Source of the DNA: Chloranthus sessilifolius
Taxonomy: Eukaryota; Streptophyta; Magnoliopsida; Chloranthales; Chloranthaceae
Length of the DNA stretch: 64,000 nt
Direction: 5' to 3'
NCBI GenBank assembly: GCA_021018995.1
Contig: CM037585.1
Span: forward strand, 120,178,331-120,242,330
In this document: piece after piece, positions 36,661 through 47,729 of the stretch
Position numbering within the stretch: position 1 is the stretch's first letter
Layout: every line of letters starts with the position of its first letter
Notes under the pieces: model-generated
Databases searched by the model: none
What the model was told of the DNA's origin: nothing
What the model saw: the letters and a program-made list of their open reading frames with translations, nothing else
Program-made: the position numbers and the translations under genes

Positions 36661-37049
36661 AAATTAACTTATATTACTTTAAAGTTTGAGATTGAGAACA
36701 GATTGAGATTAGATTGGACCTAGTGGCGATCGAGCTTTCAAATGATCTCATGATCGAAGAGTTTTTTTTTTTTCTCTTTTTCTTTCCTTCAACATCAATA
36801 GATTGGACCTCAATAAAAGAGCGATCAACATCCTTGCCAACATCATCTTTAAATTCTGATTCTTCGTTTTCAATTCCACTCTATAAGGGTGATAATTTAT
36901 TAATCGAGTTTGCCGCCAATTGATTAATATTTTTTTTTGGACTAATAATTTCGTTTTGGAATTGTGATTGAGATATATTGTTGTGCTTAATAAATCATTC
37001 ACTCAAAAAGGATTTAAAGTTGCCAAATTCGCCTCTAATCTACTAGTAA

Positions 37050-37514
37050 ATCAACGGAGCCTTCCTCTCTCGAAGCAATCATATTTGACTCTTATTGAAG
37101 GCTTAGAGATTGTGAAGTTCGATCCTTTTTTAAAGAATGATTGGCATAGAGCCCTACCAAAGATATCTAGCTTCACAATTCCAATCGGTCGATGACTTAA
37201 GTCATCGAACAATATTTTAAGATATCGTCCGATGACTTATGTCATCGACCGATGACTTAAAATATCGGCTGATATCTTAAGCCATCGGTTGATAACTTAA
37301 GATATCGGCCGATGACTTAACATATCAGTCGATGACTTAAAATATCTGCCGATGACTTAAAATATCGGCCGATATCTTAAGTCATAGGGCGATATCTTAA
37401 ATCATCGGCCGATATTTTAAGTCATCGGCCGATTGGAATTGTGAAGCTGGATATCTTTGATAGGGCTCAATAAGAGTCAAATATGATTGCTTCGAGAGAG
37501 GAAGGCTCCGTTGA
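37050..37514. repeat. large inverted repeat between the two convergent MULE-1 genes
   Basis: The left arm 37050-37192 contains CGGAGCCTTCCTCTCTCGAA and CAATCATATTTGACTCTTA, then AGCTTCACAATTCCAATCGG. The right arm 37426-37514 carries the same text inverted, lacking about 50 bases. The loop (37193-37425) is an array of ATCGGCCGATGACTTAA-type words. A transcript from either gene running past its end would form a long hairpin here. Confidence 0.85.
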
Positions 37515-38934
37515 TAAATTGGGCAAGGTGAAATCTAAACATTAGATAAAAAATTGTTTATAAGTAATTGTTAGACAATTACGATAAATTGATAACAACG
37601 AAAATGAAAATTATACAAGTTGATAAAAATTATTTACAATTTCATCAAAAAACATATTTACAAAAGTCTAAAAAATTTTACAAACATATTAATGTTTAAC
37701 TCTTCTTCCCAAACGTGCACATTAGATGTCCGATTTCGGCTCTAAATTGTTGCATATGTTTTTCTTCGAAATCAATAGGCCGATGTTGGGAGAAGTATTC
37801 TATATACTTTAAAACGTATACACCGCAATCCCAACCGTTTTTGGATCAGGAGAACGACACTGTTGAACGCCGATACCTTCCACTGGTGATCGAAAGTTGG
37901 CTTCAAACCGACAGTGTAAAGAAGGCGCGGAAGGTGATTCAATAGACATCCTTTAAGCGCTTCAAACCTTCTTGAGCACTCTCGGTCTGCTGGATCTATT
38001 AACTTAATTTCTCGATCAACTAATGAAATTATAGCCAACGCCCAGTGGCTATGTTTTTGGCTATGCATCGAAAGATAAATCTGGACATAAACAAAACCGA
38101 AATTTTAAATAATAAATTTTATTTAAAAGTCGTTAACATTAAATAAAGCGAAGTTTAGTATTAAAAAACGTACCGTTCCACAGTCGACCACGTGAATTCC
38201 ACGATTATTATTTTTTAGTAGTGGTTCCAGCGGCTTTGAATTGTGACGAACCTACCATTCGTCACAATAGGCCTGCCACTTCTCGAAGTCGCTGAGCGCA
38301 GTATACCTTCATTGTCGATAAATTTTTCAAATTTTTTCTCGTCTGCCATAAATAAGGTCTGAAACAGGATAATATAGTAAGTAAATAAATTAGAAGAAGT
38401 GAATTAAGAGTCGTTATTGAAAAGACAAATAAAAGAAACAAACGAGCTTCCAATAAATAGTTGAAACCTTACCAGGGCAGACGCAGAAGCAAATCAGCTT
38501 TTTTCGGCATTGGCCGTAAACATTGAATCGTTTATAACTTCAAGGACTCTCGAGTACGCGTCGATGACTTCATTGTTGAGCCACGAGCGTCCTTTGAGAA
38601 CCTTCAAAAGAGCAACTGTGATGTCAACACCCATGATAGTATTGACGATCACATTGTCCTCGTTCTCCGACCGGTTCCAAAAACTAAGCATATATTTTTG
38701 CTCCATTGAGTTTGGCTCATCCTCCTCCTCCTCCACAAACAATCTTGGTTTTTTTATTATTGCTTTACTGGTCGGAGACTTTCTCTTCTTACGAGCACGC
38801 AAGTCATGCATATCCTTCGGCTTCATTTTTTGCAGTTGATAGTTTCACTATAATTGATTTTAGTGATGCCGGCTGTGACTCACGAGAAGGCTGCGTAAGA
38901 GGAGCACCATCATCACCCACATCCACCAAGGGTT

Positions 38935-39195
38935 GTTTAGTAGGCTGAGGAGCAGTGGGTTTTGGGGCAATAGGTTTAGAGGCAGTAGATCTATGGGTAG
39001 GTTGAGGAGCAGTGGGTTTTGGGGCAGTAGATTGATGTCTTGGTTGAGGAGCAGTGGGTTTTGGGGCAGTGGACTGATGGCTTGGTTGAGGAGCAGTGGG
39101 TTTTGGGGCAGTGGGCTGATGGCTTTGTTGAGGAGCAGTGGGTTGAGGGACAGTGGATTGAGGATAAGTGGCGAAAGGAACAAACGTGTCAAATA
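38935..39195 (-). repeat. minisatellite coding for the Pro-rich repeat of the Ulp1 gene
   Basis: A unit of about 54 bp (GGTTGAGGAGCAGTGGGTTTTGGGGCAGT...) is repeated about four times with shorter partial copies. On the minus strand it gives the TAPKPTAPQP repeat; the open frames on the other strand are by-products. Confidence 0.85.
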
Positions 39196-39289
39196 GCACA
39201 GAGGTTAGAATATTATCCTGCATAATTGCAAAAAAAAATACATCTTTATTGAACTTTCATTATTTTACAAAAAATAAAAAAATTAACAA

Positions 39290-39450
39290 CCGCATTATCA
39301 GACGATAATTTACATTATCGACCGATAATTTAAATTATCGATCGATAATTTAAATTGTCGTCCGATAATGTAAATTATCGGTCCAATAATGTAAATTATC
39401 GGTCGATAAGTTACATCGTCGGACGATAAGTTACATCGTAGGACGACAAG
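39290..39450. repeat. AATTATCGATCGATAATTT word array in probable intron of the Ulp1 gene
   Basis: About eight words of the type ATTATCG(A/G)(T/C)CGATAAT are separated by TTTAAAT or TTACAT. They lie between two coding blocks of the Ulp1 gene, so they are probably transcribed and spliced out. Confidence 0.8.
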
Positions 39451-40934
39451 CTAATTTTGCATTAATTTGTAAAGAATTAATTTTTTTTAAAATTTGAAAA
39501 GGCTTGGTTTGGTACCTTTCTCAAATGAGAGATGATCGCATTAAGATCCTTCCGTATTACTTCATTTTCTTCTTGTAGGGCCTTCTTATCTCTCCCGAGT
39601 TGTTCAATGGTGAGTGCTTGCCCTTTGAGCAACGTAAATGCACGCCGAAATTCTTTTTTCATCTCTTTTACAGCCATGCGGAGCGTCTTGCATTCTTTTC
39701 TAAGCTCCGTTACTTCTTTGGTTAGGTGCGGTTGCCTAACCGGTCGTTCTCTTGTTGGCTGGGGCCTAATATCCGGTTTGCCCTTTGGTTCAATATGTTA
39801 ACGTACAACGACCTCAAAATCATCATTTTCGTCGCTGTAATCATCGTCATCCTCATTGTCGTCATCGTCGTCATCTCGGCTAATCGGCTCTTCGGCTCTT
39901 TCTTCCGGACGTGTCGCATGACTTGGGATATCATCATATTCATATATATTTTCTTGGGAGTAAGGCTCTTCTCTTTCCTCGGTCTGTTCCTTCTTCCTTT
40001 TCATCTCTCTTCGCATCAAAAAGTATCGAACCGATTTATGTTGTAATTCGTGCTTTTCAGCTTCAAGCTCTAAAATAACTTTAGACTTAAGAAAATTTTC
40101 TCGATATAAATTAGGATTACGGCTGAATTTCGAGCCTTCCCATTTCATTAGCCTGGGAAATGGTTCTTTAAGCCCAATAGGAGCAGTGGCGACTGCAGGA
40201 AAGTGCTCAAACGCCCAAATCTGTAAGGCGATAGTGCATCCGTAGATGTTGTATTGCCCCTTTTCTGACCTTTTCACCATTTCCCTTCTGCCGCTCGCTT
40301 TTAATATGCTATCTAATAAATTATTATAAACTATCAGGCCCCACGGTAATTTGTTGAACTCTTTAATGTTATCTACTAATTCTAAGTACCGTGTATCTAC
40401 TTCTTGGTATGTGTCCGGAAGTAAAAAAGAACATACGAAAAACAATAATGATAGTTTCAAAAAATCATCGTTGGATAAATCAGCACTGCCAATAATTTCT
40501 TCAATACGAGATCTTTTCGTCGACTTCCCCCGAAAGAATTTGTATCGAATAGTTGTTTCCTCTTACACGGCCACCTTCTCAGACTCAGGTTCCGTCAACA
40601 TGTTGAGGCCTAAAATCAAGGCTATATCGATCTCTTGCAGGAGTACATTGGTGTTCTTGACCTTGAAAACATTATCTTTAATCCAAAAACTTAAAATAGC
40701 GTCAACCAAGTCTCCAACGAATCCTAATTTCTCATTAATCCAAAATAGATGACCGAATACTGAATCATCTAGTATTTTCTTTCTCTCTTCGTTACAGTGC
40801 ATGTAAAATTTCTTAACACCAACTCCAGAACATTTTCCGATGGGCTTTAGAGTCATGGTCATTTTCAATCAATTAGTAGGAACTGCAATATAAATAAAAC
40901 CCAATTAATTAACAAAAGAAGTGATTTTGAAAAA

Positions 40935-41040
40935 ACTACCGATAACTTAAGTTATCGCCCGATAATTTAAGTTGTCGATCGATAACTTAAGTTATCGATC
41001 GACAACTTAAATTATCGGTAAGTTATCGGTAAGTTAGCGA
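40935..41040. repeat. CGATAACTTAAGTTATCG word array, MULE-1 3' side
   Basis: Palindromes such as CGATAACTTAAGTTATCG (40940-40957) lie just upstream of the Ulp1 gene start, mirroring the array upstream of the transposase. Confidence 0.85.
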
Positions 41041-41303
41041 ATTAGGTGGGAAACATTGGGGATGACTAAATGTGTTTAAATGTAAAAAAATAAATTACCT
41101 GGAAATTTAATGTGACCTTTATGACCTTTTTCCGCTTTGTCGCCGCTAAGTCGCCGCTCTCTTGGTTTTTTCAGAAAAGTTAAACGTAAAAGTAAAAGTA
41201 ACAAATGAAAAGTAAAAGTAACAAATGAAAAGTAAAAGTAACTTTAATACTGTATTTTAAAGGGCGGTGCAAAATTTCAAATATTCTATAAAATAGGCCC
41301 TTG

Positions 41304-41421
41304 CTGACGTGGAGCAGGCAGAGTCGGCTAGGCTTGGAGCTGGCCATTTATGCAAGGATTGAAACTATATGGCCGTTTCTGCAAATACGCAAACGTATAG
41401 GGCCGAAAGTGCAAATTTTCC
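41304..41421 (-). repeat. right TIR of MULE-1
   Basis: Inverted copy of the left TIR; the outer end is GCAAATTTTCC, followed by the target duplication AAAATTATA. Confidence 0.93.
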
Positions 41422-41430
41422 AAAATTATA

Positions 41431-41868
41431 TTTTGTTTTTCCTTTCACTCTCTACTGACGGAGAAATACCTGCACACTTTCTCTAAGCAGAAGCTCCCCT
41501 CTACAGCCCATGGACATGAAACAGAGTTATAATAGAGAGAACATGGCACGGATTCTTACTTTTATATTAAATGCAACACATGTTTAATGGTTTTCTAGTC
41601 AATTGAGGCATTGGTCTTCAATTCAACACATATATAGCTTGATAAAGTGCAGGTTCCGGCGCTTAGTGTTCCTACCCAAGTAAGCCATAAGATCCATCTA
41701 GGTCTCTTACAAACTCCATCATACAATTAAGTTATTCCAATATAGAATGGCCATAGAGAAAGGTTCCATTGTCTCTAATGCGGGCATTATGTTTAGTATG
41801 GATTTTAATATAATTTGGGACTCAAATATTACCCAACAATGATAGGTGACTATTTTTTATTTTCTAAA

Positions 41869-41904
<36 letters not shown>
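41431..41904. other. AT-rich spacer ending in (AT)n microsatellite
   Basis: No gene was seen. Positions 41871-41904 are a pure AT dinucleotide run that abuts the inferred left end of MULE-2. Confidence 0.7.
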
Positions 41905-41906
<2 letters not shown>

Positions 41907-42129
41907 CGACCGGGGATATGCGCCCAGGCGTAGAGATATTTGCACCTATTAATAGGAGCTTGACACGTAGCGCCTCTATCACTAGTGCGACATTCGCTAC
42001 TTTTCCTCATTTAACCCTACTTTAACCATGATTACGACTGACAGAATCAAAAAGGCAAAATGAGGCAAGGCGCAGGGTGTGTGTGCCTGATATCGTGATT
42101 TGGCCATGATTACATTCGAAAAGACATTT

Positions 42130-43320
42130 AAAAAGAAAACCTTCTTCGAAGCGCTTATGCTTCTATTCTTTGAAGCGCTTGCGCCAATATCAAGAAGCAT
42201 AGCATTTCGGGCAACGCCCACCAAATGACATGAAGTGACGTTTGATGTAATATCATTTATTATCATCGTCAGAACATTAAATAAGAAGCGGTGCATGACA
42301 TCGTGATTTTGAATGTGCATCATTACAATTCGAAAATTATTATTTAAAGCATTTCCGCTCCTTGCGCTTACGCCTCAGTAAGAAGCATTTGCGCTTTATA
42401 TAAGACGAACAACCACTTATGCACTAGACGCTAGCGCGCCTATATCGAAGTGTCAGCGCTTCATATGACACATAACACGTTTAAGTTGGCATGTAGCACT
42501 TTTTGTGCGAAGCGACGTCCGACCTTACTTCATTTATTACCATAATCAAAGCATTAAATGAGAAGCCAAAATGACTTCGTCGATTTCAATGATAATCATT
42601 GCCATTTGAGATGACTATTTGAGGCACCCCATTGGGGAGACCATTTATTTGCCGAATGTTTAGCATTTATTGCTCAAATGTTTAGCATTAATGGCGCTTC
42701 TGTTAGACCAAGTTTGGCTCTAAGTGAGAAGCGCTAGTACTCTGGTAAGAAGTGCTAACACTTTCTTCTGTTTGCGCTTGCGCGAGTAACAGTAAGCATT
42801 AGCGCTCCATATATGACACGAAGCGCCCCAAAATGTTGCCACATAGAGATAGTAGCAGTTTGTGCGTGTGCGAAGAGTTGCCTGAGTGGATGTAATTTAT
42901 TACCATTGTTAGAATAATAAATGAGGAGTTGGGCAAGGCGGATGAGATTACGAAGCCTGGTATGGTGGTGTGCAATAACCATCATTCTCATTCGAAAAAT
43001 ATATTTAAGGCGGTAGTTTTATGAATCACAAATTCAAAAATTACTTTTCACGTTTGCCCTCCCAATTTTCATTTTCTCGGAGTGCAATAAGATACTTCAA
43101 AGCGGTGAAACCTTATTTCTTCATCTAAGAAGAAGGTGAGTGCCATTTTATTTCCGTTCTATTTCAAATATAGTAAATAAAAGCGTCATCCCTTCCATAT
43201 ATGAAGCGTTTACGCCTCATATAGGGGCGCGGGCGCATAAGCTTTTGAAGCCTCGGCACCCTATCATTTGAGGCGCTATAGCCTGTACATGAAAGCGACA
43301 CCGCTCCTTCTCTAAATTTC
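42130..43320. repeat. GAAGCG / CGCTTC word array upstream of the DUF1985 gene
   Basis: Words such as GAAGCGCTT, GCGCTTCT and AAGCGCTTGCGC recur every 20-80 bases, in both orientations, on the 5' side of the gene. Further clusters of the same word lie at 44400-44560, 45120-45175, 50540-50665, 50800-50940, 54820-54965, 55060-55110 and 55330-55410. Confidence 0.8.
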
Positions 43321-43342
43321 TCCTTTTTTTGTTTCATATATT

Positions 43343-45040
43343 TTGAAGATGGTTGTCAAGACTTCAGTGACTAAGTGCACCATCCACAGGTGCTGGATCA
43401 TTTATGACAAGGCATCTATGAGGAGAAAAAATTTGCTTAAGGACTCGGTCTTCCGATTATTCTTTGTGGCTCTAGAGGGCGTGATAAGCATCAATAACCT
43501 CCTGGACGGAATCATCAAGTTCTGGGTCGATGGCAACAGTTGAAATTTTGGGAAGAGCACTATCAAATTTCGGACTCTTGATTTTACCTTAATAATTGGT
43601 CGTCGAATGAGCGATCTCCCAAGTTACCCTATGAAGGTGGAGAATCTCAAATAATAGACCATTAGAGATAGATTTTTTAGGGGCCTAAAAGATGTAAATA
43701 GGGGACACATTATTGAAGTCATTAAGAAGTCGAGCAGGATGCTGACGTGGGCTTTCTGAAACTCTGTCTGTTGTTTGTCCTCGCCACCGTCCTCTTCCCA
43801 AACACAAAACATATCATCGAGGACTCCCACCTCGACCTTGTTGATGATCACCCCAATTTCAACGAATATCCATGGGGCAAGTTTGCGTACAATCACCTTC
43901 TAGTGTGCGTAAACAAAACAAAGAGGATGAGGGATATAGCTGAGAAATCGAAGGTAGTGCAGGATTATAATATTTACGGTTGTACTATTTCCCTACAAGT
44001 AATGTCGTCTCCCAGAATGCCCTATTTTATTTCCTATGAAGCGTAACCGATTACAGAAGTCACCAATTTTCTTTTGCTCAGATCTGGGTGTACTAGATTA
44101 ACCACAGGTGTGCCCTAGTGGAGGTTGTTGACGACAACGTCCCCCGCTTCCCAAGGCTATTCAAATGGACTGTGAACAACAATATGAGGAAGTTGTACAT
44201 CACGGACTTTGAGAACAAGGTAAATTCGATACAAGCACTACAAAAAATAAGACTATTAACAGCAATTTTTTGTTGTAAAAAACTGCCACTATTAACAAAA
44301 ATGCTATTAAGACTATTAGCGGCAAGGGTATTAACGACAATTTTTTGTTAACAGCGGCAATTTTTGGCTGTCGCTAATAGTCTTATTTTTTGTAGTGGAG
44401 GCAATATCGCTTTATTCTTATAGGCGTTTCCGCTACAATGCACTTCTTTATAGAAGCGATGGCGCTCTAATATGAGGTGACATCGCTTCCAAGTATAGAC
44501 ATTGTCGCTATGATGCACTTCTTTGTAGAAGCGCTATCACTTCCCAAATAAGCGATGGCCCGAACCTAGGTCGACTTGCATTGCCTACCCGAAGGGAAGC
44601 GACTGCCTCGAGCCCTAACCCCACCCACAGCCCCAACCACAACCACAACCACAGCCCCAGCCCCATCTACAGCCCCAACTCCAACTACAATCCGACTTTG
44701 AGCCCCACCCAAACCTCATCCTCCTACTCCCTCCAAACTGGAAGCCCTTACCATATCGAAAGTCCTACCTCAACCACCACCATCGCCTATTTTGTATCAT
44801 GATGAAGGTCTTGAGATGCCTCTTACGCAACCATGTACTGAGGAGAGGTCTTCGATGCAAGAAGAAGACGAGGACAATGAAATCCCATTTCGCTTCAGGA
44901 GAAGTGAGAGGAACCGGGCTAAATGCCTCACGATTCTTCTCTCACAAACTTCTAAAAGAAAGGGAGACCTGGTTTCCCAACCTTGTAAAAAGAAGGCCAA
45001 AGCGGTGGGGGACCCGGCCGGTGATGCATCACCTTAGGCC
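43343..45040 (+). pseudogene. DUF1985 gene of MULE-2 (broken, Ulp1 part not seen)
   Basis: The plus strand encodes DKASMRRKNLLKDSVFRLFF and LLDGIIKFWVDGN (43350-43540), then LCLLFVLATVLFPNT, FNEYPWGKFAYNHLLVC and DYNIYGCTISLQV (43750-44010). These match, in order, the DUF1985 blocks of the MULE-1 gene. A CACTA MITE interrupts the gene at 44236-44397. A His/Asn/Pro repeat (SPNHNHNHSPSP) follows at 44620-44740, then EMPLTQPCTEE (44815), comparable to the Pro repeat and PLTQPSRE of the MULE-1 protein. Stops and frameshifts are frequent and no protease triad was found downstream. The function of DUF1985 proteins is not known; they travel with Ulp1 in plant transposons. Confidence 0.75.
44236..44397. 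mobile_element. 162-bp CACTA-type MITE
   Basis: The termini CACTACAAAAAATAAGAC and GTCTTATTTTTTGTAGTG are perfect inverted repeats extending over 23 bases. Two GCAATTTTT blocks inside are partly palindromic. Flanking AAG and GAG could be a worn 3-bp target duplication. It has no coding capacity and must be moved by a CACTA transposase elsewhere. Confidence 0.85.
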
Positions 45041-45187
45041 TATATGAATACTATTTGGGAAAAGCCTAACAGAGAGAATGAGTAAGTAAATTCCCTCCAT
45101 AAAACTTTTAACATGCCGTTTGAAGCGTCAACGCGTCGTTGTCGAAGTGTCGTCGCCTTTAGGTTAGAACGTCAGTGCTATGACTAC

Positions 45188-47729
45188 TGTGGCAGCCCGA
45201 ATTTTCGCACCCGAAAACTCGTGCCAGCAGGATCATACTCTGAATGATCCCCGGGATAAACCAAAGAGTGTTTGATTATCTAGCGGAAATCAGAGCAGAC
45301 ACTGTCAAACGTGGCAGATCGAGTCGTCATATAAGGCTCTAAAAAGAAAGAAAATAAAATAATGTATATATATATCCAAAAGAACATACATCCTCAAAAA
45401 GGAATCAAGGAGAACCACTGGTGATGGACATCCATCACTCAAAACAATGGTTTCCAATAGTGATTCCTATAGAATGTATAGAGCTACATCTAAAAAAAAT
45501 CTATAGTATATAATACAGAAAAGCGGCCACCAGTCGCACAGATAATCTAAAATATATATATCCAGACCCTAAAACAAAACTAATACCCAAGCTGCTAGTA
45601 GAACTTGTCAGCAGGGGTGTCAGTATCCTCCTCCTCAGCCTCAGCCTCCGACTCGGGCTGATAGTCAGGATCGCTCTCCGTGCCAGGTGCTCTAGCCTCA
45701 GAACCTATTATATAGAAACAGGGTGAGCTACCATCTAAGTTCAATAGAAGAAACTCAAATAATTTGCATCTAAAAATGTAAAGCATGGCTGACAGAATAT
45801 AACTCAGACAGATAATTAAGACAGACTGCAGACAGATGATCAGATATATAAAAAAATCAGAGTATAGAACTTTTAGAGAACAGAGCAGATGCAAGGTATA
45901 GGGACAAACTTTAATCTCAGAGTGATCAAATGCATGCATATAGTAGTTATTTATTTAAATTCTATATACTTAAGTAACTCCCGTGAGTATAACATGTGTT
46001 AGCGAGATGTGTGCCGATGGGTAACCCCGACCATCGTCGTTCAATGAATAATTTAGGATATTTGTATCAAGCATCTTCAAAGGAGAGCAACTTGTGCTAA
46101 GGGTTTACAAATCAGATATATGAATATTTCGCTGTGCCGGTCATGGGTATCCTGCCATGTCAAGGGGATTTGTCAGATGAAACTTAAAATCAATACCCAT
46201 AAGACCTCAGAATTACATAGTAGAAACAGATGGTAGAGACAGATAACAATGCTTTTCAAACTAAAGAAAACAGATATAGATGCTTAGAATAACCGTGCAG
46301 TCAAAATCAAATACAAGTTAAGTTGAATTTCTCCTACCTCAAATCAGACCTTTTTAAGCAAATCCAAAGCTCTTTAAAGCATCACGGTCTCTTCCTAGAC
46401 CACAACAATAGTATAATAAGTATCAGAGATGTCAAGATATCAACTGGTACAACGTCTAGTAGTATTTTCCCCATAAAACCCAAAACAACATAAATAGGGC
46501 ATTTGATCGATCAATCTCATATTGATTGATCAAACCATTACATTGATTGATCAATCCTTCATATTGATCGATCAATCTCATATTGATTGATCAAACCATT
46601 ACATTGATTGATCAATCCTTCATATTGATCGATCAATCTCATATTGATTAATCAATTTCCTTATTGATTGATCAAACCATTACATTGATTGATCAATCTC
46701 ATATTGATCGATCAATTTCCTCATTGATCGATCAAACTATTACATTGATTGATCAATCTTTCATATTGATTGATCAATCTCATATTGATTGATCAATTTC
46801 CTTATTGATTGATCAATCTCATATTGATTGATCAATTTTCTTATTGATCAATCAAACCATCACATTGATCAATCAATCCTATCGGGCATGAACTTCCAGA
46901 AAATATACTTGTTGTCTCTATAATAGCATATATAATTTGATCGATCAATCCTGTCTCTATAATAGCATATATAATTTGATCGATCAATCTCCTAGATTGA
47001 TCGATCAATTCCAAATTTGATCGATCAAATACCTAATTTGATCAATCAAATATGGCAATTTCTGTCATCAATGCCGATCATTAATCTTGACCTATTTTCA
47101 TCCAAATCATCGTTGATCTTCGATCGATTTCGTGACTTTAAGGATCGTTGTCGAAGAGAGTTTTGGAACGAAACTTCCAGATTTCCATGGCGAATCCACA
47201 AAGATAGATCACAATATGTTCAAGATGAAGTCGTCAATGATCCATGCATACATTTCAACCTTCTCAATGCTCGATTAATGATCGAGAGGTGGAACGTTTC
47301 TTGAAAGCCGGGTTTTTAAAGAAAAGGGGTTTGAATGGCTTGAAGTTCCTGGATCTCTAACGATTGAAATTCACAAAAGGCAGACACTCAAGCGATGCCG
47401 GCGTCATGTGCTTTGCAAAGGTTGTGGAGATTGCGGTGCAGTTGCGATCGAAATCTCACGGTTTCTCATGAGGGTTCCATGGGGAAGAATCTCTCTCTCT
47501 CTCTAGAACTCCCAAGCATTACAACGGTGTTGAGCGGCATACGATGCGTTGGTGCATGGCTTTCACACTAAAGGCCCAAACACATTTAAACCTTAATCCG
47601 TTTCACACAAAGTTATCATAATATTATTTAATGATTTATTATTATATAAAAATCCATGGTGACATTGGTCACCGTGCCGGACCCACACAAGGGTTCAATC
47701 TAGTTCGGATTTGAATTTTTCGAGTTACA
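45188..47729 (-). repeat. LTR F (Tekay/Del-like), same family as E
   Basis: It runs from TGTGGCAGCCC to TTCGAGTTACA. The first 400 bp match LTR E block by block (CCAGCAGGATCATACTCTGA..., the AACCACTGGTGATGGACATC block), and 46500-47050 carries the same TTGATCGATCAA word. On its right is AAGAATTTTTATCCTCGAAAA, the antisense of the pol end that precedes a Tekay 3' LTR, so the element is in minus orientation. Only this 3' LTR and scraps of interior remain. Confidence 0.75.
46500..47050. repeat. TTGATCGATCAA / TTGATTGATCAA word array in LTR F
   Basis: More than twenty-five words are spaced by about 8-12 bases. A higher-order unit (ATTGATCGATCAATCTCAT then ATTGATTGATCAAACC) is itself repeated with a period of about 65 bases between 46510 and 46700. 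Confidence 0.9.

Larger units (their letters stand above)
37715..40868 (-). pseudogene. DUF1985-Ulp1 protease gene of MULE-1 (multi-exon, frameshifted)
   Basis: Reading on the minus strand, 40868-39800 encodes a DUF1985-type domain (FYMHCNEERKKILDDSVFGH, LDSILKASGRREMV, YNIYGCTIALQIWAFEHFP) ending in an acidic coiled stretch. A short coiled-coil piece (39677-39477) follows. Then comes a proline repeat of about nine TAPKPTAPQPxHQS units (39190-38940). The Ulp1 N-terminal part (SWLNNEVIDAYSRVLEVIND) is at 38600-38520. The catalytic part has His in HSHWALAI (codon 38047-38045), Asp in IKLIDP (37996-37994) and Cys in WDCGVYVLKYIEYF (37827-37825), so the cysteine-protease triad is present. A frameshift lies between Asp and Cys. 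Ulp1 enzymes process or remove SUMO. Gaps between blocks fit introns; one gap (39290-39450) holds palindromic words. Confidence 0.85.
33255..41421. mobile_element. MULE-1: complete Mutator-like element with Ulp1 gene (Kaonashi/KI type)
   Basis: The 8167-bp element has long terminal inverted repeats (33255-33363 and 41304-41421) and a perfect 9-bp target duplication AAAATTATA. It encodes a MuDR-type transposase on the plus strand (33973-36660) and a DUF1985-Ulp1 gene on the minus strand (40868-37715), pointing at each other. This is the known layout of plant MULEs that acquired a Ulp1-like protease. Arrays of palindromic ATCGGCCGAT/ATCGATCGAT words fill its non-coding parts. Both genes carry frameshifts, so this copy is not autonomous, but intact ends mean it could still be moved by an active relative. 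Confidence 0.92.

Noticed and set aside
38933..39225. Plus-strand SSGFWG-repeat protein
   Set aside because: It is the reverse strand of the proline repeat of the Ulp1 gene; the minus frame fits the gene context.
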